DNA from: an uncultured Lachnospiraceae bacterium
GTDB lineage: Bacteria > Bacillota > Clostridia > Lachnospirales > Lachnospiraceae
DNA length: 6,717 nucleotides
Direction: 5' to 3'
Assembly (NCBI GenBank): GCA_910579465.1
Contig: CAJTUB010000015.1
Location: 1 to 6,717, forward strand
Shown: positions 1 to 6,072 of the stretch, piece after piece
How the letters are laid out: each line of letters starts with the position of its first letter
Numbering within the stretch: the first letter of the stretch is position 1
The notes under the pieces: model-generated
The model's database searches: none
What the model saw: the letters and a program-made list of their open reading frames with translations, nothing else
Told to the model about the DNA's origin: nothing
Position numbers and translations under genes: made by a program

Positions 1-10
1 CCGATTGTAA

Positions 11-50
11 GCCGGGGCTGCGCTTCGCGTGACAGCCCTTTACTTCCGGC
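11..50. other. Nested inverted repeat just after the permease stop codon
   Basis: Seen directly: outer arms GCCGG (11-15) and CCGGC (46-50) enclose inner arms GGCTG (16-20) and CAGCC (33-37), and a CGC-TTC-GCG mini-stem (21-29) sits inside. The element starts at the permease stop codon, where a transcription terminator or mRNA 3'-end stabiliser would be expected. No run of T follows the stem on the minus strand (the next bases read CGGCTTACAATCGG), so a classical Rho-independent terminator is not shown. The window edge hides anything beyond. Confidence 0.4.
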
Positions 51-2113
51 TAATCGAATAGAAACGAAAGGTCCGCATTCTTATCCAGCTGGAAGATATA
101 GCGTTCATAGCTGTTGTAGCCCGGAACCGGAATATCCAGAACTACCCTGTGATATTCCTTTTCCATCCTTGTGTATCCGTACTCCCAGAGCACCTCCCAG
201 TCACAGAGCTCATAAACTGCCTGCCAGTCCTCCGGCTTGATATTCAGGCTTTCCCCGTTATAATCCCCGCCGCCAGTCATCTGAAAGGAACTGTCATCAA
301 AATAGGACTTGGTATATTCTTCCGTAGAACTCCAAAACAGACTCATCGTTTCATCCCCGGTCCACTCATAGTTCTTTTCCAAAGAAAAGCCGCGCGCCTC
401 TAAAAACCTCAGCGTTTCTGTATAAGACGCATACAGCGGAACATCAATCGTCGACCTGCGTGATTCAACCACGACCGACATAGTAAGCAGCGCCACCGGC
501 ACGCTCTTTGTCTTCTCCTTCAGTGTCAGTCTGCCTACCTCCCTTTGCAGGGTTTCCAGCAATTCTTCCTTTTCCTTCAAAGACATCCTCATAGCAATCT
601 GATTCATAGCATACTGCGCCGTTACTGTCTGGAGCGTCTCTGCCGGTACGGTATAAACACTGGCATACTGGCACTGCTTATATTCCGGGCTCTCAAACAC
701 TGGCGCCAGCAGTTCCTCCCGCAGTCCGGCAGAGTGGTACATACGGTAAACTGTTTTTCCATTTTTCAGGCGGTATGCTACCTCTACCCTAATCCAGTTC
801 CCATGCTCCATACGGGCATCATCCCAATATTCCTCCGTATCCTCTACCAGCGCTTCCAGATACGGATACACCGTCTCGATTTCCGTGAGGCTCATTTCAT
901 AGATTTTATCTATATTTACAATGCCCTTATAGTCTTCCTGCTCGACATATTTCGGAATATTCCCGTATCCGTCCAGCCCGGTCAAATCAATTGCAACCGA
1001 TACAAGCTTCTTCTCATCCGGAAGATAGCTGTCATACCCGACTACGTCGTACCGCATTACCAGTACAAAGGTGACCGACACCGCTGCACAGACGAATATG
1101 GAAAGCTTATTGGCAAAGCACTTCCGGATATCGTAATGATAAACGCTTTCAATAAACATGTGCGCCAACAGCACACCCAGAATGGTTCCGAATATCATCC
1201 AGCCCGGCAGATGACCTTCTCTCTGTATATCTGCCATATAGTAGAAGAGCAGACCGGTGCAGGAACCTGCCAGCACCACTGCCGACACACGGAATACCGG
1301 TTTTAATGCCGGGAAAGCAATCGCTTTTCCCGCTCCCTCGGAAGGACGTATCCGGTACAAAAGCAGGGCTGCCACAAACAGAAACGCCGTACACAGCAGC
1401 TCCTGCAGCAGCATGGAGGTCTCCGGCTCTATCGACGTCTTAATGTAAAAATAGCCTGGAGAAAGAAAGCGCAGTGCATGCAGCCTCGAATAAACCTCAG
1501 AGTAATAGCTGTACGTTTCAAAAAACGCAGTTTCAAAGGCATTATACAGACCTACGGTTATCGCAGTAATGCCAAAACACCAGCCGCTGACCGCAAAAAA
1601 CACAACCAGATTTCCTGCTGCAACGACACACAGGATAAATGTAGTGTATACAATCAGGTATCCCAGGAAATGTACCACAAACCCCTGCATTGCGATACAC
1701 AGAATTTCTGTATCAAAGTTACCGCTGACTGCAATAATCAGGAAGCTTACCATTAACATCACCAGATACGGTACCAGGTAAATCAAAACACCATTGAGAT
1801 ACCGGATGATAAAAGAACGCACTCTCTTTACCGGAAGGGAATGGAAAAAGTCTACCTTTTTCTTTGAGAACAAATATCCGAAGCCGCTGACTGCACAAAT
1901 CAGGGCGCCTGTCACCGCTACGATAAAAAGCCATATACTTTGTGCCTGTAGCATCAGGGACAAATCTCCCGTACTTCTGTTACCGCTTGTCACCATCATG
2001 GCAATGATAATCGGCACCGGCAATACGAATACAACAAACGCCAGCACGATTGTCCAGAGCCTTTGACGCAGGTCTTCCCACATCAGCTTAAAGAATGAGC
2101 TTCTTGAAGTCAT
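50..2113 (-). CDS. ABC transporter permease with large extracytoplasmic C-terminal domain
   Basis: This is probably the membrane subunit of the exporter-like ABC system whose ATPase lies immediately upstream. The 687-residue protein has about nine hydrophobic segments (roughly 20-42, 60-82, 106-130, 143-166, 168-189, 235-253, 276-293, 303-321, 337-354). A soluble tail of about 333 residues follows. Positive charges (KKK at 84-86, RIR at 254-256, R330/K331) fit an N-in topology that places the tail outside the cell. The motif FSKKKVDFFHSLPVKR (82-97) after the second segment, and a loop rich in Arg, Pro and Gly after the sixth, match permeases of ytr-type loci that I recall as carrying DUF6449; that family name is from memory. 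The start is ATG 2113, because GGAGGT lies 8 nt upstream; the in-frame GTG at 2134 would put that ribosome site inside the gene. It overlaps the ATPase gene by 26 nt. Substrate unknown. Confidence 0.85.
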   Translation of the reverse strand: MTSRSSFFKLMWEDLRQRLWTIVLAFVVFVLPVPIIIAMMVTSGNRSTGDLSLMLQAQSIWLFIVAVTGALICAVSGFGYLFSKKKVDFFHSLPVKRVRSFIIRYLNGVLIYLVPYLVMLMVSFLIIAVSGNFDTEILCIAMQGFVVHFLGYLIVYTTFILCVVAAGNLVVFFAVSGWCFGITAITVGLYNAFETAFFETYSYYSEVYSRLHALRFLSPGYFYIKTSIEPETSMLLQELLCTAFLFVAALLLYRIRPSEGAGKAIAFPALKPVFRVSAVVLAGSCTGLLFYYMADIQREGHLPGWMIFGTILGVLLAHMFIESVYHYDIRKCFANKLSIFVCAAVSVTFVLVMRYDVVGYDSYLPDEKKLVSVAIDLTGLDGYGNIPKYVEQEDYKGIVNIDKIYEMSLTEIETVYPYLEALVEDTEEYWDDARMEHGNWIRVEVAYRLKNGKTVYRMYHSAGLREELLAPVFESPEYKQCQYASVYTVPAETLQTVTAQYAMNQIAMRMSLKEKEELLETLQREVGRLTLKEKTKSVPVALLTMSVVVESRRSTIDVPLYASYTETLRFLEARGFSLEKNYEWTGDETMSLFWSSTEEYTKSYFDDSSFQMTGGGDYNGESLNIKPEDWQAVYELCDWEVLWEYGYTRMEKEYHRVVLDIPVPGYNSYERYIFQLDKNADLSFLFD

Positions 2114-2990
2114 ACCCTGCCACCTCCGTTTCACTGATAAAAATCTCCTCCAGGGTCAGCGGAAGCATCTCAAAAAATACCGGCTCTGCCGCTGCCACCC
2201 GTGCTTCAATTTCCTCCCGGACACCACGCACCGTAAAGGTCTGCAGACGTCCTCGCCGCTCCTTTGCTATTACCTCCAGACCAAGCAGGACTCTTGCCGC
2301 CTGCTCCTCATCTTCAAATACGCACTGCAGCTTATGAATCCCGGTCCGCATTTCCTCAAGGTCCCGGGAAAGCAGAACACCGCCCTTATGCAGCAGTCCG
2401 ATATGGTCGCAGATATCCTCTAACTCCCTTAAATTATGGGAAGCCAGCACCGGCGTCAGTCCCCGCTCCGTTATCTCCTTTGCAAAAATACTCTTGACTG
2501 CCTGCCGCATCACCGGGTCTAAGCCGTCAAAGGTCTCGTCACAGAGCAGATACTTCGTCCCGGCACACACACCAAGCAAAATTGACACCTGCTTTTTCAT
2601 TCCCTTGGAAAAAGTGCTGACCTTCCGGCAAAGAGGCAGGCCCAGCTGGTCCAGAAGCTCCAGATACCGCTTACGGTGAAAGCCTGCGTATACCGCGCCA
2701 TAATAATCCGCCATATCTACCGGCGTTCCGTTGTTCAGGTAATACGCATCGTCGGAAATGTAAAATACCTCCCGCTTTGCTGCCGGATTTTCATAAACCG
2801 GTCTGTCGTCTACCGTAATTGTCCCGTCATCCGCCTTTAAAACCCCTGCCATCATCCGGAGCAGCGTAGACTTCCCGGCGCCGTTCGTCCCCACCATTCC
2901 GAACACAAGACCTTCCTTAATCTCTACTGAAACCCGGTCTACCGCCAAAATCCCGTCAAACCGCTTGGTTATGTTTTCTGCTTTAATCAT
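2088..2990 (-). CDS. ABC transporter ATP-binding protein (YtrB-like)
   Basis: This 300-residue cytoplasmic ATPase should power the permease encoded downstream. Seen in order: Walker A GTNGAGKST (34-42), a Q-loop region FYISDD (76-81) with Asp where Gln or Glu is usual, signature FSKGM (127-131) in place of LSGGQ, Walker B YLLCDE (147-152) with catalytic Glu152, D-loop GLDP (156-159) and switch His185. Residues from about 215 on form a family-variable C-terminal extension. All ATP hydrolysis residues are present, so it should be active. The start is ATG 2990 because AGGAGGTG lies 6 nt upstream; an open frame extends to 3065 but its first 25 residues are shadow coding inside gntR. It overlaps gntR by 8 nt (ATGATTAA) and the permease by 26 nt, so translation is probably coupled. 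The one-ATPase, one-permease layout with a GntR gene resembles ytr operons. Drug or peptide substrate unknown. Confidence 0.93.
   Translation of the reverse strand: MIKAENITKRFDGILAVDRVSVEIKEGLVFGMVGTNGAGKSTLLRMMAGVLKADDGTITVDDRPVYENPAAKREVFYISDDAYYLNNGTPVDMADYYGAVYAGFHRKRYLELLDQLGLPLCRKVSTFSKGMKKQVSILLGVCAGTKYLLCDETFDGLDPVMRQAVKSIFAKEITERGLTPVLASHNLRELEDICDHIGLLHKGGVLLSRDLEEMRTGIHKLQCVFEDEEQAARVLLGLEVIAKERRGRLQTFTVRGVREEIEARVAAAEPVFFEMLPLTLEEIFISETEVAGYDFKKLIL
2122..2127 (-). promoter_or_regulatory. Ribosome binding site of the permease gene
   Basis: The minus strand reads GGAGGT 8 nt before the ATG at 2113, inside the 3' end of the ATPase gene. It decides for that start over the upstream in-frame GTG at 2134. 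Confidence 0.8.
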
Positions 2991-3405
2991 ACGTTTCACC
3001 TCCTGTACGTTTTTCCTGCAGAGCCTTCTGCACATCTGCCGCTTCATTCTCCCATGCTGCGTCAAACAGCCCGCTTACTTTGTCTTTCGGTATCCCTGCT
3101 TCCTTTGCCTTCCGTACCAGGCTGCACATCTCTTTCTCCAGCTCCTTTTCCCGCAGCGCCAAAAGAGCACGGATATCCGCCACGAAGTTTCCCTTTCCCT
3201 TCACTGCATAAATCACGCCGCGGCGCTCCAGCTCGGTATAGGCCCGCTGAATCGTATTCGGGTTAATGGAAAGCTCCATCGCCAGGTTCCGCACGCTGGG
3301 AAGCGGTTCATCCTTTTCCAGTACGCCGCACAGCACAAGGCTCTGGAAACGCTCTGCCACCTGCTCATAAATCGGTCTCCGGTCCGTATAATCAATTACA
3401 ATCAT
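2983..3405 (-). CDS. GntR-family transcriptional regulator (YtrA subfamily)
   Basis: This 140-residue protein is a likely repressor of its own operon. Residues about 9-75 form the GntR winged helix-turn-helix: RRPIYEQVAERF (9-20), the LPSVRNLA stretch (35-42), the recognition-helix region INPNTIQRAYTELERRGVI (47-65) and the wing GKGNFV (70-75). The tail of about 65 residues is helical and charged and has no large ligand domain. This short architecture is the YtrA subfamily, whose known members control ABC transporter operons and dimerise through the short tail. The start at ATG 3405 fits the family, but its own ribosome site is poor; AAAGGA is 14 nt away and is better placed for a three-codon minigene at 3402-3413. 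A strong promoter with an overlapping palindrome lies upstream. The gene is first in the operon with the ATPase (8-nt overlap) and permease. The inducer is unknown; relatives respond to envelope-acting antibiotics. Confidence 0.92.
   Translation of the reverse strand: MIVIDYTDRRPIYEQVAERFQSLVLCGVLEKDEPLPSVRNLAMELSINPNTIQRAYTELERRGVIYAVKGKGNFVADIRALLALREKELEKEMCSLVRKAKEAGIPKDKVSGLFDAAWENEAADVQKALQEKRTGGETYD
2997..3004 (-). promoter_or_regulatory. Ribosome binding site of the ABC ATPase gene
   Basis: The minus strand reads AGGAGGTG 6 nt before the ATG at 2990. It lies inside the last codons of gntR and fixes the ATPase start, ruling out the longer frame from 3065. Confidence 0.85.
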
Positions 3406-3413
3406 GCCATCAT
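3402..3413 (-). other. Possible three-codon minigene (ATG-ATG-GCA-TGA) coupled to gntR
   Basis: On the minus strand AAAGGA (3420-3425) stands 6 nt before ATG 3413, which opens a frame of Met-Met-Ala-stop. The TGA stop overlaps the gntR ATG as ATGA. The ribosome site is spaced well for this start and badly for gntR itself (14 nt). It may deliver ribosomes to gntR by termination-reinitiation and keep repressor levels low. This is inference from spacing only; chance is possible with so short a frame. Confidence 0.3.
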
Positions 3414-3477
3414 CCCGTATCCTTTCCTTCCGGCTGCCGCATGGACAGACGGAATATTTTGTACTCTTCCCGGTATA

Positions 3478-3502
3478 ACTGTATTAGTATTCTTAGTACA
3501 GT
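3478..3502. promoter_or_regulatory. Putative GntR/YtrA operator palindrome
   Basis: The minus strand has ACTGTACTA and TAATACAGT arms separated by 7 bp; 8 of the 9 arm positions pair. The 25-bp element starts 3 bp after the -10 hexamer, so it covers the expected transcription start. The TACTAA core also occurs twice as a direct repeat 9 bp apart. A repressor bound here would block promoter clearance. The GntR protein encoded directly downstream is the natural candidate, because YtrA-type regulators bind palindromes in their own promoters. Binding is inferred. Confidence 0.65.
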
Positions 3503-3505
3503 CAA

Positions 3506-3534
3506 AGTATAGCATGATACCTTCCCATTGTCAA
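3506..3534 (-). promoter_or_regulatory. SigA-type promoter of the gntR-ABC operon
   Basis: On the minus strand the -35 hexamer TTGACA (3529-3534) and the -10 hexamer TATACT (3506-3511) are separated by exactly 17 bp. This is close to consensus and implies strong transcription unless repressed. The predicted start near 3499 leaves a leader of roughly 95 nt before gntR. The promoter lies about 55 bp beyond the peptidase stop codon, and I see no convincing intrinsic terminator between them (the A-rich stretch after the weak stems is not a U tract). Confidence 0.8.
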
Positions 3535-3588
3535 CGGAAAACTTTTTTATAACTTTCAGCAGCTGCAGAAGACTCCGGCGGCTGCACG

Positions 3589-4842
3589 CTAACTCTCCCC
3601 TGCGGATACCGCACTCTCCTGCAACCACAGCACCTGCGAGTACATCGTCCGGAAACGCAGGGAAAACAGCTTCATATCATATTCGCATCTGCCGTACAAC
3701 GGGTCCACTCCGTAGAATACACCTTTTTCAAGGTCATACCCGTTCAGCACGACACAATGCTCACAGTTTTGCCAGTAAAGCTCCTCCCCGTCTACTGTCC
3801 AGACCTGGGCTATATACGGCGCCTTCAGCTCCATCGTCGTCCACGCCAGCACCGGCGCCTTCTCTACCATGGAAAGCAGCTCCTCAAACGAAACGTCCTG
3901 CCTGCCTTCTGCGGAAAGCATACTCCCCTGCGCCTGCAGATAGCGGTTTGCGGTATCCGCCACCACCGGGGCATAACATCCGGCAGACGAAACAGAGTTT
4001 CTTGGATTTCCTACAAACGCCTTATTAAAATCGGTACTGCCCCATGCGCCCTTCGGAAGCCATTTGTCTGCCAGAACGCACTTATCCACGGAATAGCCAT
4101 AGTAAGAAAGCAGCATGGCAAGGGCTGTTACCTCACAGCCATGCGGCAGCTCCGGATTCTGCAATATCCCGGTCACTGTATGTACCGTCTCTTTTTTGTC
4201 CCGCGCCGCAAAAAGCGCTTCAAAATCCACGTTCTCCGGCTGCGTCATCGTATAACGGGTTCCCTCGCTGCAATAATAAAAACGTCCGTCCGTTACCACA
4301 TACCAGCCATCTTCAAATACTGCAAACAGCCGGAAAGCCTCCCCCGCCGCTGCGTAGCCGAATACCTTCCCCGCCGCATCCGGTGCGCCATACAGCGGCG
4401 TTTCCGCCTGCGCATACAGCGTTACGCTGCCCGCCAGCTTCTTTGCGTCTGCCCACCAGCCCTCCTTCCCGTTGACCGGGCTTACGGTGATGTCCTGCCG
4501 CAGACTCCCTGCCTGCGCCATGCCCGGCACATCACCCTCTCCGGGAAGCATATCCTCCGTTCTGGTATCTGTCCACAGACCAGCAAACCAGCTCTCATAC
4601 TCGGCAATCCCCGACGGTCCGAAATAAGTCACTGTCTTTTTCCCGGCTTCCTTTTCGCGCCTTGCTGCCTCTCTTTCCTCCCGCCATTCTGCAAACTGTG
4701 CCTTAATCTGCGCAAGCGTACCGTTCCTGTCCAACAGCGTCATCGTAAGAATAAACAGTACAAGCAGAGCCGCCACGAAAAAAATCCAGAAAAATACCGG
4801 AAGAATCCCGTCCTGGTTTTCTTTTTTCACAGATTTACTCAT
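3589..4842 (-). CDS. Membrane-anchored extracellular C39-family cysteine peptidase
   Basis: The 417-residue protein has one N-terminal membrane segment (about 13-37) behind a Lys-rich start. A charged, coiled-coil-like stalk follows (about 45-69), then a region resembling an SH3-like surface domain (about 138-199), then a papain-like C39 (C39_2/YvpB-type) domain. Candidate active-site residues are visible: Gln228, Cys236 in the motif ELPHGCEVTALAMLL, His362 in NCEHCVVLNGYD and Asp380 in YGVDPLYG. The topology puts the enzyme outside the cell, unlike the cytosolic C39 domain fused to bacteriocin ABC exporters, and no bacteriocin gene is nearby. It may cleave surface or secreted peptides; the substrate is unknown. 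The start is ATG 4842 with AAAGGAG 5 nt upstream; ATG 4890 is in frame but has only a crowded AGGA. It has its own promoter and lies upstream of, and parallel to, the gntR operon. Confidence 0.85.
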   Translation of the reverse strand: MSKSVKKENQDGILPVFFWIFFVAALLVLFILTMTLLDRNGTLAQIKAQFAEWREEREAARREKEAGKKTVTYFGPSGIAEYESWFAGLWTDTRTEDMLPGEGDVPGMAQAGSLRQDITVSPVNGKEGWWADAKKLAGSVTLYAQAETPLYGAPDAAGKVFGYAAAGEAFRLFAVFEDGWYVVTDGRFYYCSEGTRYTMTQPENVDFEALFAARDKKETVHTVTGILQNPELPHGCEVTALAMLLSYYGYSVDKCVLADKWLPKGAWGSTDFNKAFVGNPRNSVSSAGCYAPVVADTANRYLQAQGSMLSAEGRQDVSFEELLSMVEKAPVLAWTTMELKAPYIAQVWTVDGEELYWQNCEHCVVLNGYDLEKGVFYGVDPLYGRCEYDMKLFSLRFRTMYSQVLWLQESAVSAGES

Positions 4843-4847
4843 AGCGG

Positions 4848-4854
4848 CTCCTTT
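4848..4854 (-). promoter_or_regulatory. Ribosome binding site of the C39 peptidase gene
   Basis: The minus strand reads AAAGGAG 5 nt before ATG 4842. It favours that start, which gives a short Lys-rich N-terminus before the membrane anchor, over the in-frame ATG at 4890. Confidence 0.7.
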
Positions 4855-4913
4855 CCGGCAGCTGCCCTCCCAGCATCGGTAGCAGCGCATTTTCCTGATA
4901 AAAGCTTTCTTCC

Positions 4914-4941
4914 ATTATATCATCTTTCCGGTGCTTTTCAA
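4914..4941 (-). promoter_or_regulatory. Extended -10 promoter of the C39 peptidase gene
   Basis: On the minus strand TTGAAA (4936-4941) is followed after 16 bp by a perfect TATAAT (4914-4919), preceded by the extended -10 element TGA. The predicted start near 4907 gives a leader of about 65 nt. The -35 hexamer abuts the left arm of the inverted repeat at 4942-4987, so a protein bound there could touch RNA polymerase. Confidence 0.75.
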
Positions 4942-4987
4942 CCGGGGAAATTGATAAATCCGGTATACCCCTGCGGAATTTTCCCGG
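4942..4987. promoter_or_regulatory. Inverted repeat between the divergent promoters
   Basis: CCGGGGAAATT (4942-4952) and AATTTTCCCGG (4977-4987) are 11-bp arms that pair at 10 positions, with one G-T wobble, across a 24-bp spacer. The spacer itself contains the 8-bp palindrome GGTATACC. The element directly abuts the -35 box of the peptidase promoter and lies about 65 bp before the -10 of the AraC gene. It may be a regulator site shared by both directions, perhaps for the AraC-type protein. No T tract follows on either strand, so a terminator is less likely. Confidence 0.45.
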
Positions 4988-5048
4988 GTTATTTAAAAAA
5001 TGCGAAAACTCAAGGAGACAAACTTTAATAGAATTATGTGCGTGTTTG

Positions 5049-5057
5049 TGGTAAAAT
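5049..5057 (+). promoter_or_regulatory. Extended -10 promoter candidate for the AraC-methyltransferase unit
   Basis: TGGTAAAAT provides an extended -10 (TGn plus TAAAAT at 5052-5057). No good -35 hexamer is seen 16-18 bp upstream (the position reads about TAGAAT), which suits a promoter that depends on the TGn element or an activator. The predicted start near 5064 leaves a short leader that includes the AGGAGGT ribosome site at 5071-5077. Confidence 0.5.
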
Positions 5058-5082
5058 AAACCTGAACAATAGGAGGTATCAC

Positions 5083-6072
5083 ATGACACCTGATTCAACT
5101 GATACAACTGCTTTTTCTCTTTCCATGCTGCAGCAGGTAATCGATTATATTGAAAAAAATCTTTTTGAGCCATTGACCCCTGCCATGATTGCCGCACATT
5201 TTTATATCAGTGTCCCGACGCTTTCTTCTCTTTTTAAAATTGTCTGCGGAATGACAATGATGGAGTATATCCGCAACAGACGGCTTACTCTTGCGGCAGA
5301 AGAATTATCCGTATCAAATATTCCGATTATAGAACTGGCTTACAAATACGGCTATGAAACCCCGGAAGCTTTTACCAAAGCCTTTTCCCGATTTCATGGC
5401 TTCCCTCCCAGCTTTGTCAGGCGCAGCTATCCCGTCCCAAAGCTTTTTCTGCCCCTGCAGCTTACCGTTACAATCCGGGGCGGATGGACTGCCGCGGAGC
5501 TGACAAAATCAAATTGTACAGGACAAGACCAATCCCTCCTTTTCGATTATAATACCCTTATCAGGGAGAAAGGAGGAAAACAAAGGAAGCATCCGGGCCC
5601 TACCTATCAGATTGATACAGGCAGGATGCAGTATACACGGGAATGGACTGTACTCTGTTCCCTGGCGGAGAACCTGCTCCAAAGTCATATTCCATTTAAG
5701 GTGGACGGGAAAACCATGATTTTCGCACATGGTCTGGAATTTCCGCTGGATAAAATCTGTCTGACCTTTTCATGGAACGACGAGGACATGGTCAGGGGCT
5801 TCTTCCACTGTGATACAGAGGCAGAGCAGACGGAAAACGGCTTCAAATATCTGGATGCCATGTACAAAGAAATGAAAATCCGGTGTATGTTTTATCAGAA
5901 TTGCCTCGGAGAAGACCCGGATGAATTTCTCTACAGAAATACGGATTTCGTCCAAATCAACACCCTTTTGGTTCCCGTGCAGTCCTTGGAGTTTTATTAT
6001 GAAAATGCTGAAAAGGATTCAGCACACTACAAAATGGTAAAGGAATGGTTGAGAAAGCATGAGAGACTATAG
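5083..6072 (+). CDS. AraC-family transcriptional regulator with N-terminal DNA-binding domain
   Basis: This 329-residue protein has its AraC/XylS DNA-binding domain at the N-terminus (about 13-114). The first helix-turn-helix is near 34-54 (IAAHFYISVPTLSSLFK, 36-52) and the second near 82-103. The second ends in the family hallmark GYETPEAFTKAFSRFHGFPPSFVRR (90-114, quoted here only as a landmark: Gly90, Phe97, Phe101, Gly106, Pro108). This order, with the DNA-binding domain first, is the Rob type rather than the AraC type. The remaining residues from about 120 to 329 presumably sense a ligand or partner. They begin with a Rob-like stretch LPLQLTVTIRGGW, but I cannot place the rest in GyrI-like or another known domain. 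The start is ATG 5083 with AGGAGGT 5 nt upstream. The gene overlaps the following methyltransferase by 14 nt, so the two are probably co-translated. It is divergent from the peptidase. Target genes and effector unknown. Confidence 0.88.
   Translation: MTPDSTDTTAFSLSMLQQVIDYIEKNLFEPLTPAMIAAHFYISVPTLSSLFKIVCGMTMMEYIRNRRLTLAAEELSVSNIPIIELAYKYGYETPEAFTKAFSRFHGFPPSFVRRSYPVPKLFLPLQLTVTIRGGWTAAELTKSNCTGQDQSLLFDYNTLIREKGGKQRKHPGPTYQIDTGRMQYTREWTVLCSLAENLLQSHIPFKVDGKTMIFAHGLEFPLDKICLTFSWNDEDMVRGFFHCDTEAEQTENGFKYLDAMYKEMKIRCMFYQNCLGEDPDEFLYRNTDFVQINTLLVPVQSLEFYYENAEKDSAHYKMVKEWLRKHERL

Noticed and set aside
545..1306. Plus-strand open frame of 253 codons antisense to the permease
   Set aside because: It is a shadow of the permease: no ribosome site and no domain signal. 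The minus-strand frame has a continuous membrane-protein pattern.
2991..3065. N-terminal extension of the ABC ATPase to 3065
   Set aside because: These 25 codons lie inside gntR, and a strong AGGAGGTG site directs initiation at 2990, where the standard family N-terminus MIKAENITKRF begins.
2965..3552. Plus-strand open frame of 195 codons antisense to gntR
   Set aside because: It crosses the gntR promoter and operator and lacks a start signal. The minus strand encodes an unmistakable GntR domain.
3541..3592. Intrinsic terminator after the peptidase
   Set aside because: GC-rich arms around GCAGC/GCTGC can pair only weakly, and on the minus strand an A-rich stretch rather than a T tract follows.
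3410..3628. Minus-strand 72-codon frame between peptidase and gntR
   Set aside because: It starts inside the peptidase gene, covers the gntR promoter and operator, and shows no protein-like pattern.
2088..4842. Bacteriocin export system made of C39 peptidase plus ABC transporter
   Set aside because: The C39 domain is on a separate, extracellular membrane-anchored protein, the ABC genes are ytr-like with their own repressor and promoter, and no precursor peptide gene with a double-glycine leader is visible.
3757..5028. Long plus-strand open frame (423 codons) antisense to the peptidase
   Set aside because: It has no ribosome site or recognisable domain, its composition is Arg/Pro/His/Cys-rich as expected for an antisense shadow, and it runs across the peptidase promoter and the inverted repeat. 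The minus strand has complete C39 catalytic motifs.
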